Below are positions 43,947 to 51,538 of a stretch of 64,000 bases of DNA, one piece after another. Each line of letters starts with the position of its first letter. The stretch's first letter is position 1. Below the pieces are notes generated by a model that saw only the letters and a list, made by a program, of their open reading frames with translations, had not been told where the DNA came from and ran no database searches. The DNA comes from CAZNKU01 sp964573775 (GTDB lineage: Bacteria > Bacillota > Clostridia > Monoglobales > Firm-18). The DNA is taken from contig CAZNKU010000002.1 of NCBI GenBank assembly GCA_964573775.1, positions 26,967-90,966 on the forward strand. The letters are read 5' to 3'. The position numbers were made by a program, and so were the translations under genes.

Positions 43947-44770
43947 ATCAAGCCGCCTCCTTCCGAATTGTCGTCAGGATTAAGCTTATTTGAAATTGCC
44001 ATAGAAATCAGTATAACTATAATCAGTATAAGTGAAAGCGCACCGCCAAATGATGAGGTACTGCTTACTTCCATAAACTGTTTTTCTATAATATTGCCTA
44101 TAAGCATCTGCTGACCTCCGCCCAAAAGCTTTGAAATTACAAAGGTTGTAACAGCAGGCATAAACACCATAGCTATTCCCGAATATACGCCGGGCATACT
44201 AAGGGGTAGTTCAACGCGCATAAATGTCTGAAATCTGTTGGCACCAAGGTCGTATGATGCCTGTATGACATTTTTATCCTGTTTTGCCAATACTGTATAT
44301 ATAGGCAAAATCATAAATGGCAGGTAGTTGTATACCATACCTAAAAGTACAGCACCTTCGTTATAAAGAAGCTGGTAAGGTCCGAGATTGAAAAATCCCA
44401 GAATTTTATTTATTATTCCGTTGTTTTCTAAAATTGTAAGCCACGCGTATGTTCTGAGCAAAAAGTTCATCCACATGGGTGCAATTACAAGAAATAATAG
44501 GGTATCTTTTTGTTTAAAAGATGTTTTTGCAAGAATCATTGCTACAGGATAACCTATAAGCAAACAAAGTACAGTGCAGTACAGCGCTAATTTGAAGGAA
44601 TAAAGTATAACCTTCAAATACAGCGGATCAAAGCACTTTTGTATATAGTGCATAGTAAAAGTGCCGGTTGACTGGTCATAAACACTGTAAAAAAGTACCA
44701 TAACCAACGGAATAACGGTAAAAAGTATAGCCCATACTACATATGGATAAGCTGATACAGATTTTTTCAT
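43943..44770 (-). CDS. potB: Spermidine/putrescine ABC transporter permease PotB
   Basis: 275 residues, six membrane segments. The EAA-type loop reads QASYDLGANRFQTFMRVELP near residue 180. PYVVWAILFTVIPLVMVLFYS at the N-terminus and WMNFLLRTYAWLTILENNG are typical of PotB. It pairs with PotC to form the polyamine channel. Overlaps potA and potC by four bases each, so translation is coupled through the operon. Confidence 0.95.
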   Translation of the reverse strand: MKKSVSAYPYVVWAILFTVIPLVMVLFYSVYDQSTGTFTMHYIQKCFDPLYLKVILYSFKLALYCTVLCLLIGYPVAMILAKTSFKQKDTLLFLVIAPMWMNFLLRTYAWLTILENNGIINKILGFFNLGPYQLLYNEGAVLLGMVYNYLPFMILPIYTVLAKQDKNVIQASYDLGANRFQTFMRVELPLSMPGVYSGIAMVFMPAVTTFVISKLLGGGQQMLIGNIIEKQFMEVSSTSSFGGALSLILIIVILISMAISNKLNPDDNSEGGGLI

Positions 44771-45819
44771 TCCGTTTCTTCCGCCTTTCTCATAATGTGT
44801 ATATCATCAGGGTATATATCCATACCAACATTGCTTCCCGCAGGAGCCATTTTTGTAGAATGAACTGTCCATACGTAATTATCCGATGAAATTTTCATTT
44901 CGTAGTGAACACCCTTGAAAATTACTGAATCAACATGACCTTTAAGCATACCGTCATCAGGATTTTCAACAACTTTTATATCTTCGGGGCGTATAACTAC
45001 ATCAACAGGATTGTTTTCGCCAAAATCCTTGTCTACACATACGAAATCTTTATCTGCAAAGTTAACAAGCAAATCCTTTTTCATAATACCGTCAATTATG
45101 TTACTTTCACCTATAAAGTCTGCAACAAAAGCATTGTTAGGTTCATTATATATATCAACGGGACTACCCATTTGCTGGATAACACCGTTTTTCATAACAA
45201 CTATTGTATCAGACATTGTAAGAGCTTCTTCCTGGTCGTGAGTAACATATATAAATGTAATACCAAGACGTTGCTGTATTTTTTTAAGCTCGGTCTGCAT
45301 GCTTTTTCTCAGTTTAAGGTCAAGTGCACCCAATGGTTCATCCAGAAGCAGAACTTCCGGTTCGTTAATAAGAGCACGGGCTATTGCCACACGCTGTTGC
45401 TGACCGCCGCTTAAGGAAGTTACTGAGCGTTTTTCATATCCTTTAAGGTTTATAAGGGCAAGCATTTCTTTTACTTTTTTGTCAATTACATCCTTAGGCG
45501 CCTTTTTGATTTTAAGACCGAACGCAACATTTTCATATACATTCATGTGCGGAAAAAGTGCATATTTTTGAAAAACTGTATTTAAATTTCTCTTGTTTGG
45601 AGGAAGGTCATTTATATTAACTCCATCAAAAAAAACGTTGCCATCATCGGCCGTTTCAAAGCCACCGATAATTCTGAGCATAGTAGTTTTACCGCAACCA
45701 CTTGGCCCCAGCAACGTAAAAAATTCATTTCGTTTAATTGACAGATTAATTGAATCCAAAACTTTTTCATCATTAAATGTTTTTGTTACGTTTTCTAAAC
45801 GTATAACATCTTGTTTCAT
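44767..45819 (-). CDS. potA: Spermidine/putrescine ABC transporter ATPase PotA
   Basis: 350 residues. ABC domain with Walker A LGPSGCGKTT, signature SLSGGQQQRVAIARAL, Walker B VLLLDEPLGALDL and switch His in VTHDQEEAL. A C-terminal TOBE-type domain (about 275-345) follows, containing VRPEDIKV. It energises polyamine uptake. First gene of potABCD; promoter at 45852-45880. Confidence 0.95.
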   Translation of the reverse strand: MKQDVIRLENVTKTFNDEKVLDSINLSIKRNEFFTLLGPSGCGKTTMLRIIGGFETADDGNVFFDGVNINDLPPNKRNLNTVFQKYALFPHMNVYENVAFGLKIKKAPKDVIDKKVKEMLALINLKGYEKRSVTSLSGGQQQRVAIARALINEPEVLLLDEPLGALDLKLRKSMQTELKKIQQRLGITFIYVTHDQEEALTMSDTIVVMKNGVIQQMGSPVDIYNEPNNAFVADFIGESNIIDGIMKKDLLVNFADKDFVCVDKDFGENNPVDVVIRPEDIKVVENPDDGMLKGHVDSVIFKGVHYEMKISSDNYVWTVHSTKMAPAGSNVGMDIYPDDIHIMRKAEETE

Positions 45820-45851
45820 TTATCAAACCCCTTCCTGTTTTCAATACAATC

Positions 45852-45880
45852 ATAGTATAATTTTTTTGGCGTTTTGTCAA
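45852..45880 (-). promoter_or_regulatory. Promoter of potABCD
   Basis: On the minus strand TTGACA (45875-45880), 17-base spacer, TACTAT (45852-45857). Confidence 0.8.
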
Positions 45881-45932
45881 TATAAAATTGGAAATTTGTA
45901 AAAATAATTACATATTAACAATAAAAGATATA

Positions 45933-45961
45933 TTGAAATTATGTTTGGTTGGTGATATAAT
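45933..45961 (+). promoter_or_regulatory. Promoter for TPR protein gene
   Basis: TTGAAA (45933-45938), 17 bases, TATAAT (45956-45961). Confidence 0.8.
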
Positions 45962-45991
45962 AAACGGTAGTATTTATTATCGGAGGTTATT

Positions 45992-46747
45992 ATGGGTTTA
46001 ATAGCATTATTTACTTTTATTATTCTACTGTGTTATCTGATATATAACAGAAGTAACATTATTTCTTCAATTGCAGAATTCAGGTACGGTACCGGGCATG
46101 CTGAAAATGCTCTGAAACTTTATAAGTTTGCGGATAAAATCGGTAAAATGAAGTTCGTACACCGTGTAAGAAGAGCATATCTTACCTTAAAGGAAGGAGA
46201 TATTGACGAGGCAAACAAGCTGTTTGTACTCATTTCTATGGACAAGCTAAAGCCCGAACAGCGTGCAAAGCTTAAGGAGTCTCATGCTCTTGTGGCGTGG
46301 AAGCGGGGAGATGTTGCCGATGCAATAGAGATGCTTGAGTATGTACATGAAAATTTTGTGTCTACTACAACATACGGAAGTCTTGGATATATGTATATTC
46401 ACAGCGGTAATTTGAAAAGAGCTTTGGAATATAATCTTGAGGCATATGAATATAACCCTAAAAATGACATAATTGTAGATAACCTTGCTTTTACATATTT
46501 AAAGCTTGGTGATTACGAAAATGCGGAAAAATATTATGCGGAGCTTTTTGAAATGGATCCGAAATTCCCTGAGGGCTATTATGAATACGGCAAGTATCTT
46601 ATTGAAGTAAAGGGTGAAAAGGAGCAGGGCATAGAGCTTGTGAAAAAAGCCTTGGATTGCAGATTTTCATTTCTTTCTATGTCAGGAAGACGTGACATTT
46701 TAGATTATCTGGAACAGTGCGGAGAAGACATATCACTGTTGGTTTAA
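45992..46747 (+). CDS. Membrane-anchored tetratricopeptide-repeat protein
   Basis: 251 residues. A short N-terminal membrane helix (GLIALFTFIILLCYLIY) is followed by about five TPR-like helical pairs. The clearest are TTYGSLGYMYIHSGNLKRALEYN and DNLAFTYLKLGDYENAEKYY, where the W/L-G-Y and A-x-x-x-Y spacing is seen. It is probably a cytoplasmic-side scaffold for protein contacts. Partner unknown. CGGAGG gives a strong start and it has its own promoter. The hairpin at 46770-46819 lies just after its stop. Confidence 0.82.
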   Translation: MGLIALFTFIILLCYLIYNRSNIISSIAEFRYGTGHAENALKLYKFADKIGKMKFVHRVRRAYLTLKEGDIDEANKLFVLISMDKLKPEQRAKLKESHALVAWKRGDVADAIEMLEYVHENFVSTTTYGSLGYMYIHSGNLKRALEYNLEAYEYNPKNDIIVDNLAFTYLKLGDYENAEKYYAELFEMDPKFPEGYYEYGKYLIEVKGEKEQGIELVKKALDCRFSFLSMSGRRDILDYLEQCGEDISLLV

Positions 46748-46769
46748 TAAATTAAAAATATTGGTATAT

Positions 46770-46828
46770 CAGTCCTTTGCAAGGGTATAATGAATATATG
46801 AATACTCTTGAAAGGACTGTTATTTTTT
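46770..46828 (+). promoter_or_regulatory. Long hairpin overlapping the murA ribosome binding site
   Basis: 46770-46788 pairs with 46802-46819 (18 pairs, one bulged G, one G-T pair, 13-base loop). The second arm contains AAAGGA, the murA Shine-Dalgarno sequence, and is followed by TTATTTTTTG that ends in the TTG start codon. A TATAAT at 46786-46791 (with TTGGTA at 46761-46766, spacer 19) is embedded in the first arm. It can act as a terminator for the TPR gene, and in read-through RNA it would hide the murA start. Confidence 0.65.
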
Positions 46829-48077
46829 GAAAAAATATGTTATACAAGGCGGAACTCCTCTTGTGGGTGAAGTAAAGATAAATGGCTCTAAAAATGCGGC
46901 ATTGCCCATACTTGCAGCATCCCTGCTTACGGGAGATTGTTGCAAGATTTTTAATGTCCCCAAGCTTTTGGATATTGAAAACATGTGTGAACTTTTAAAT
47001 TGTCTTGGATGCAAAACAATTTTTAAAAACGGTGTTTATGAAATATATGCAGAGGAATTACAGAATGATGTTATGTCTTACGAAACAGTAAATAAGTTAA
47101 GGGCATCTTTTTTGGTTGTAGGCCCTTTGCTTGCCCGTACAGGGCGTGTTAAAATTTCATTGCCGGGTGGGTGCCAGATAGGTGCACGTCCTGTTGATTT
47201 GCACCTTAAGGGATTTATGGCTATGGGTGCCAAAATAGAGCAGGGATACGGATATGTTGAGGCTGTATGTCCAAAACTTAAAGGTGCAAAAATATATCTT
47301 GATTTTCCAAGTGTAGGGGCTACGGAAAATATTATAATGGCGGCATCACTTGCCGAAGGGGTTACTACGGTGGAAAATGCGGCAGCAGAGCCCGAAATTG
47401 TAGATCTTGCTGATTTTATAAATTCTATGGGTGGAAAAGTGAAGGGCGCGGGAACAGATACCGTACAGATAGAGGGAGTCACCTGTTTGAAAGGAACAAA
47501 TCACAGAGTAATTCCGGACCGTATAGAGGCGGGAACTTTTGCCTTTGCGGCTACAGCAACAGGTGGCTCTATAATTATAAATGATGTAATAACGGACCAT
47601 CTTAAACCTGTTATAGCAAAGCTTGAAGAATGCGGAATTTACACAAAAATAAATGAAGCAAGCCTTATAATAGAAGCTGGTAAGCGTCATAAGGCGGCGG
47701 ATATTAAAACTATGCCGTATCCCGGATTCCCTACAGATTTACAGGCACCTTATGTTGCACTTATGAGCAGTGCAATTGGGACAAGCATGGTTGTGGAAAC
47801 AATTTTTGAAAACCGTTTTATGCATGTTCCTGAGCTTGGCAGAATGGGAGCCACTATAAAAGTGGATGGGAGGACTGCCGTTGTTGAAGGTGCGGACAGA
47901 CTTACGGGTGCAACTGTACAGGCTACGGATTTGCGTGCGGGAGCAGCTTTGGTTATTGCAGGGCTAAGTGCAGGCGGAGAAACTGTCATTGAAAACATAC
48001 ACCACATAGAAAGAGGTTACGAAAATTTTGCCGAAAGGCTTGCAGACCTCAATGCAAATTTAAAGGTAAAACAATAA
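46827..48077 (+). CDS. murA: UDP-N-acetylglucosamine 1-carboxyvinyltransferase MurA
   Basis: 416 residues, full length, TTG start. VKINGSKNAALPILAA near the N-terminus carries the catalytic Lys, GGCQIGARPVDLHLKG carries the PEP-binding Cys attacked by fosfomycin, and PDRIEAGTF and GFPTDLQAPY follow in the usual order. It performs the first committed step of peptidoglycan synthesis. The start codon and AAAGGA site lie in or beside a strong hairpin, which may limit expression. Confidence 0.96.
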   Translation: MKKYVIQGGTPLVGEVKINGSKNAALPILAASLLTGDCCKIFNVPKLLDIENMCELLNCLGCKTIFKNGVYEIYAEELQNDVMSYETVNKLRASFLVVGPLLARTGRVKISLPGGCQIGARPVDLHLKGFMAMGAKIEQGYGYVEAVCPKLKGAKIYLDFPSVGATENIIMAASLAEGVTTVENAAAEPEIVDLADFINSMGGKVKGAGTDTVQIEGVTCLKGTNHRVIPDRIEAGTFAFAATATGGSIIINDVITDHLKPVIAKLEECGIYTKINEASLIIEAGKRHKAADIKTMPYPGFPTDLQAPYVALMSSAIGTSMVVETIFENRFMHVPELGRMGATIKVDGRTAVVEGADRLTGATVQATDLRAGAALVIAGLSAGGETVIENIHHIERGYENFAERLADLNANLKVKQ

Positions 48078-48079
48078 TA

Positions 48080-48108
48080 TTGATTTATTTTACCGTTTGT
48101 TGTATAAT
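48080..48108 (+). promoter_or_regulatory. Promoter for ABC-F gene
   Basis: TTGATT (48080-48085), 17 bases, TATAAT (48103-48108). Confidence 0.8.
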
Positions 48109-48141
48109 ATTTGTCAGCAAACAATAAAGGAAATGTATAAG

Positions 48142-50055
48142 ATGATATTGGTTAACACATCAAACTTAAAAAAAGAATTTGGTACCAGAGTTTTATTTGA
48201 TAAGGTATCATTCAGCATAGAAAATAATGACAAAATAGGTTTTGTGGGTGATAACGGCACCGGAAAAACGACCCTGTTCAAAATACTTACGGAGGAAATT
48301 TTGCCGGACGGCGGTGAAATATACAAAAGTAAGGAAACCAATCTGGGTTATATGCAACAGCATGCCCACATGAATACGGAAAAAACTTTGTGGGCAGAGA
48401 TTATGTCGGTTTATAAACCATTGACTGATATTGAAAACAGACTTAAGTCTGTCGAAAATCAGATAACAAATGGCGTTGGCGACCTTTCAAAGCTAACGGA
48501 GGAACAACATAATTTAAATGAAGAATATGAAAAAAAAGGCGGCTTTGTATATAAAAACATTGCAAAGGCAAGTCTTTTGGGATTGGGCTTTAAGGAGGAA
48601 GAATTCAATATGGAATTTTCCTCTTTAAGCGGCGGACAGCAGACAAGAGTTATTCTTTGCAAGCTTTTGCTTGGCGAGAGCAATCTTTTGCTTTTAGACG
48701 AGCCTACAAACCATCTTGATATTGAGTCTACAGGGTGGCTTGAAGATTTTTTGCGTGATTATAAAGGAGCCTTTGTGATTATTTCCCATGACCGCTATTT
48801 TCTTGATCGTGTTACAAATAAAACCTTTGAGCTTGAAAATAACAAGCTTACAGTTTATAACGGCAATTATTCCACTTATGTAAAATTAAAGGAAGAACGA
48901 GAAAAAACACTTATTCGCAATTATGAAAATACTACAAGGGAAATACATAGAATAGAAGGCATTATTGAACAGCAAAGACGCTGGAACAGAGAAAAAAATA
49001 TTAAAACTGCGGAAAGTAAGCAAAAACAGATTGAACGACTTGAAAAGGATTTGGAAAAACCCGAAATTTATAACGAAAATATAAAATTTAACTTTAAGGC
49101 AAAAAATATGGGTGGCACAGAGGTTTTGCGTTGCAACGGACTGAAAATGGCATTTGATGAAAAATTGCTGTTTGAAAATACGGATGTGGAAGTAAATCGT
49201 GGAGAAAGAGTTTTCCTTTTAGGTGCAAACGGATGCGGCAAAACGACTTTATTTAAAATTATTACGGGTGAATTACACCCCATTGCAGGAACAACAAAAA
49301 TCGGTGCTAATATTCAGGTTGGTTATTTTGACCAGAAACAGAAAAATCTCTCATTGGAAAAAGATGCAATAGATGAAGTGTGGGATGCATATCCTTCAAT
49401 GACACAGACTGAAGTGAGAAATGCAATGGCTGCATTTTTGTTTAAAAATGACGATGTCTTTACACCTGTAAGCAGTCTTAGCGGTGGTGAGCGTGCAAGA
49501 GTTGCTCTTATAAAACTGATGCTTTCGGGTTCTAACTTCCTGATATTAGACGAACCTACAAACCATCTGGATATTAAATCCCGTGAGGCGTTGGAGGATG
49601 CGCTTTTAGGCTATGACGGTACAATGCTTGTAGTATCTCACGACCGTTATTTCATAAATAAGCTTGCCACAAAAATTTATTATATGGAAAGTCGTGGTGT
49701 GAAAAAATATGACGGCGACTACACATATTTTTCGCAGACTAAAAAGATGGCTTCTGCAGAGGTTTCTGTTAAAGCTAAGGAAAGTAACTCCAAGCTTGAC
49801 TATAAGGCACAAAAACAGTATGAGTCGGAAATACGCAAGCTGAAAAATGCTGTTGCAAAAACGGAGGAAGAAATTGAACTTACGGAACAGGCAGCAGCAG
49901 ATTATGAAGAACAGCTTATGCTGCCAGAAAATGCAACAGACTTTGAAAAAAGTATGGAGATAACCAAAAAGCTTGAAGAAAATAGGGCGAGGCTTGAAGA
50001 ACTTTATCAGTCATGGGAAGAACTTTCTGCACAGCTTGCAGAAAAGCAAAATTAA
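48142..50055 (+). CDS. ABC-F family ATPase
   Basis: 637 residues, two ABC domains without membrane spans. Domain 1 has GDNGTGKTTLFKIL, SLSGGQQTRVILC and LLLLDEPTNHLDIEST. Domain 2 has GANGCGKTTLFKII, SLSGGERARVALI and FLILDEPTNHLDIKSR. The charged linker (about 250-310) is the P-site tRNA-interaction motif region, and a C-terminal coiled coil (about 565-635) follows as in YdiF/Uup. These proteins act on the ribosome; some give antibiotic resistance, but the sequence alone does not show that here. Start 48142 fits AAAGGAA at 48126-48132; longer frames do not. Confidence 0.93.
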   Translation: MILVNTSNLKKEFGTRVLFDKVSFSIENNDKIGFVGDNGTGKTTLFKILTEEILPDGGEIYKSKETNLGYMQQHAHMNTEKTLWAEIMSVYKPLTDIENRLKSVENQITNGVGDLSKLTEEQHNLNEEYEKKGGFVYKNIAKASLLGLGFKEEEFNMEFSSLSGGQQTRVILCKLLLGESNLLLLDEPTNHLDIESTGWLEDFLRDYKGAFVIISHDRYFLDRVTNKTFELENNKLTVYNGNYSTYVKLKEEREKTLIRNYENTTREIHRIEGIIEQQRRWNREKNIKTAESKQKQIERLEKDLEKPEIYNENIKFNFKAKNMGGTEVLRCNGLKMAFDEKLLFENTDVEVNRGERVFLLGANGCGKTTLFKIITGELHPIAGTTKIGANIQVGYFDQKQKNLSLEKDAIDEVWDAYPSMTQTEVRNAMAAFLFKNDDVFTPVSSLSGGERARVALIKLMLSGSNFLILDEPTNHLDIKSREALEDALLGYDGTMLVVSHDRYFINKLATKIYYMESRGVKKYDGDYTYFSQTKKMASAEVSVKAKESNSKLDYKAQKQYESEIRKLKNAVAKTEEEIELTEQAAADYEEQLMLPENATDFEKSMEITKKLEENRARLEELYQSWEELSAQLAEKQN

Positions 50056-50059
50056 TAAA

Positions 50060-50104
50060 CATAATATGTAAAAAAGAGCCTTAAGGCTCTTTTTACATAT
50101 TATG
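50060..50104. terminator. Bidirectional terminator between ABC-F and DUF378 genes
   Basis: A near-perfect palindrome of about 20 bp centred on TTAA at 50081-50084, with A-run and T-run inside the arms. It includes the last codons and stop of the convergent DUF378 gene. Confidence 0.88.
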
Positions 50105-50287
50105 CTTATCTCTGAACAACAGTGTTATACACCACAGTCCTGCCAAGCCAACAAGGGTGAATATTATTCTGCTGATAATTGCCCCCTGACCGCCAAACAA
50201 AGCACCGACTATATCGAAGCCGAAAATACCGATACTTCCCCAGTTAATTGCACCGATAATTACAAGCAATAATGATATAAAATCCAT
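50093..50287 (-). CDS. DUF378 small membrane protein
   Basis: 64 residues, two membrane helices. DFISLLLVIIGAINWGSIGI and FTLVGLAGLWCITLLFRDK match the DUF378 family (YuzA-like), including the conserved GAINWG. Function unknown. An AAGGAG-like site lies upstream of the ATG at 50287. Confidence 0.88.
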   Translation of the reverse strand: MDFISLLLVIIGAINWGSIGIFGFDIVGALFGGQGAIISRIIFTLVGLAGLWCITLLFRDKHNM

Positions 50288-50399
50288 TTTTACACTCCTT
50301 TTTTATATTTTCTATTATTATTTTATCTATTAAAACAATGATTATACTGCCATTTTTTTGTTTTTTAAAATTTGTAACAAAATTGTAATATTTCTGTAA

Positions 50400-50428
50400 T
50401 TGGAATTTTTACAAATCTATGTTATAGT
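50400..50428 (+). promoter_or_regulatory. Promoter for small secreted protein gene
   Basis: TTGGAA (50400-50405), 17 bases, TATAGT (50423-50428). Confidence 0.65.
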
Positions 50429-50474
50429 ATATTTGTAGAGGTATAAAAGTATTTCCGTTAAGGAGGTTTTTATA

Positions 50475-50918
50475 ATGTTTAAAAAGATTATAGCTTTAGT
50501 GTGTGTAATTACAATATTTTCATCAATAGCTGTTTTTGCGGCGCCTGATGTGCTTGAATCTACAGCAACAGGCAATTCCACAAATATTATTGTAATAACA
50601 AATCCACCTACTGATAAATCCGCAACCTTTGATATGTCTTACATCATTTCGGGTTACGGCCGTCCGGGCGCGGATGTAACAATGTATTTCCATGACGGTG
50701 CGGTGTACAGAAAGTCTGCATACACATGGAAAATAGGTGCAAGCGGCTTGTTCTTTAAAAAGATTACTCTTGCTAAGGGTAAAAATGCTTTGATTTGTTA
50801 TGCGGAATCGGGCACTGCTAATCAGACAGTACCGTTGGAAATCACTTACCTTGGTTCAACATTTATGAACACTCTTAATAATACGGTAATTAATGTTACA
50901 CAGGTACCGACAAGATAA
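50475..50918 (+). CDS. Small secreted protein of unknown function
   Basis: 147 residues. Signal peptide (MFKKIIALVCVITIFSSIA, cleavage after VFA) and a Thr/Asn-rich mature part. Strands such as MSYIISGYGRPGADVTMYFHDG and ALICYAESGTANQTVPLEITY resemble an Ig-like/bacterial surface beta-sandwich, where a GYGRPGADV turn often occurs. No enzyme motif. AAGGAGG precedes the start and it has its own promoter and terminator, so it is monocistronic. Confidence 0.75.
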   Translation: MFKKIIALVCVITIFSSIAVFAAPDVLESTATGNSTNIIVITNPPTDKSATFDMSYIISGYGRPGADVTMYFHDGAVYRKSAYTWKIGASGLFFKKITLAKGKNALICYAESGTANQTVPLEITYLGSTFMNTLNNTVINVTQVPTR

Positions 50919-50931
50919 AATATTGATTTTT

Positions 50932-50970
50932 AAAGCTGTGTAAGCGTATGTGCTGCACAGCTTTGTTTTT
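50932..50970 (+). terminator. Terminator of small secreted protein gene
   Basis: AAAGCTGTG (50932-50940) pairs with CACAGCTTT (50956-50964), followed by GTTTTTT. The first structured element starts two bases later. Confidence 0.85.
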
Positions 50971-50971
50971 T

Positions 50972-51245
50972 AAGCACACGGGAGTCGAACACCGTATGCC
51001 TTAAATTTATAAATTTGCACACTTTCAATTTGTCGTCCTCGCAAGGCGTCAGCCTTCCTTCGTCCTCCGCATAGAAATTGTACTAAATTTCTTTACATTT
51101 AAGGTCGAAGAGTTTTAAAATAGCCAATTTGAGTTCAGAAAAGTAAAATGCCGCAGGAAATACTAATGTATTTTCAAGGGATTTTACGCATTATCAACAT
51201 AAATTGGCATTTTAAAACCATGCGAGGTTCAACTCTCGTGTGCTT
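50972..51245. ncRNA. Tandem structured element, unit 1 (undescribed RNA or palindromic element)
   Basis: 274 bases closed by a 19-base terminal stem (50972-50990 with 51227-51245, two non-canonical pairs). Inside: CCTTAAAT (50999-51006) complements ATTTAAGG (51097-51104), which lies in the loop of hairpin 51084-51093/51108-51117. A conserved 42-base core at 51030-51071 holds the AAGGC/GCCTT hairpin. An 18-bp helix with one bulge joins 51112-51130 to 51201-51218, enclosing GTAAAAT/ATTTTAC (51143-51149/51181-51187). Unit 2 has the same plan with different stem sequences. No protein frame fits; known families are not recognised. Confidence 0.65.
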
Positions 51246-51519
51246 AGCCGAAAGAAAGTAATCCGAACCCGCCTTAAACAGCGTGATTTCGGCATCTTTA
51301 GGCTTGTCATCTTTGCAAGGCATCAGCCTTGCTTCATCTTCCGCACCAAAATCTGCTCAAAATTCCATCTGTTTAAGGTCATGGAATTTTCAAAGAGAGA
51401 ATTTTTGGTTGCGTAAGGCAAAAACGCAAGTAATCCTGACGGATTGCTGAGTATTTTAACAAAACGAAAGCGAAAATTCGCCTTTGAAAATCGAGGTTCG
51501 GATTATTCTCTTTCGGCTA
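51245..51519. ncRNA. Tandem structured element, unit 2 (undescribed RNA or palindromic element)
   Basis: 275 bases closed by a 25-base terminal stem (51245-51269 with 51495-51519, one mismatch, one G-T). CCTTAAACAG (51272-51281) complements CTGTTTAAGG (51369-51378), the loop of the perfect 10-bp hairpin 51359-51368/51381-51390. The core 51304-51345 is 35/42 identical to unit 1 and holds GCAAGGC/GCCTTGC. Helix 51386-51395/51482-51491 plus 51399-51405/51473-51479 encloses AGTAATCC/GGATTGCT (51429-51448). It ends 19 bases before the TTG start of the YycH-like gene, with AGAAAGG between. Confidence 0.65.
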
Positions 51520-51538
51520 TAGAAAGGTTTGCAGTAAT

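Noticed and set aside
51221..51245. tRNA T-arm-like sequence at the end of unit 1, and tRNA-like ends of both tandem units
   Set aside because: GAGGTTCAACTCTC resembles a T-loop, but the stem register is wrong and no anticodon arm or CCA-proximal cloverleaf can be built, so it is not a tRNA or tmRNA.
51030..51345. Minus-strand coding reading of the conserved core (similar peptides AEDEGRLTPC and AEDEARLMPC in the two units)
   Set aside because: The differences look partly synonymous, but the frames are broken by stops just outside the core and the long paired stems explain the conservation better. Worth remembering as an alternative.
50972..51519. Tandem units as an ordinary MITE with terminal inverted repeats
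   Set aside because: Copies of one MITE share their terminal repeats. Here the terminal stems of the two units are unrelated while the interior is conserved, so this explanation is weak though not excluded.
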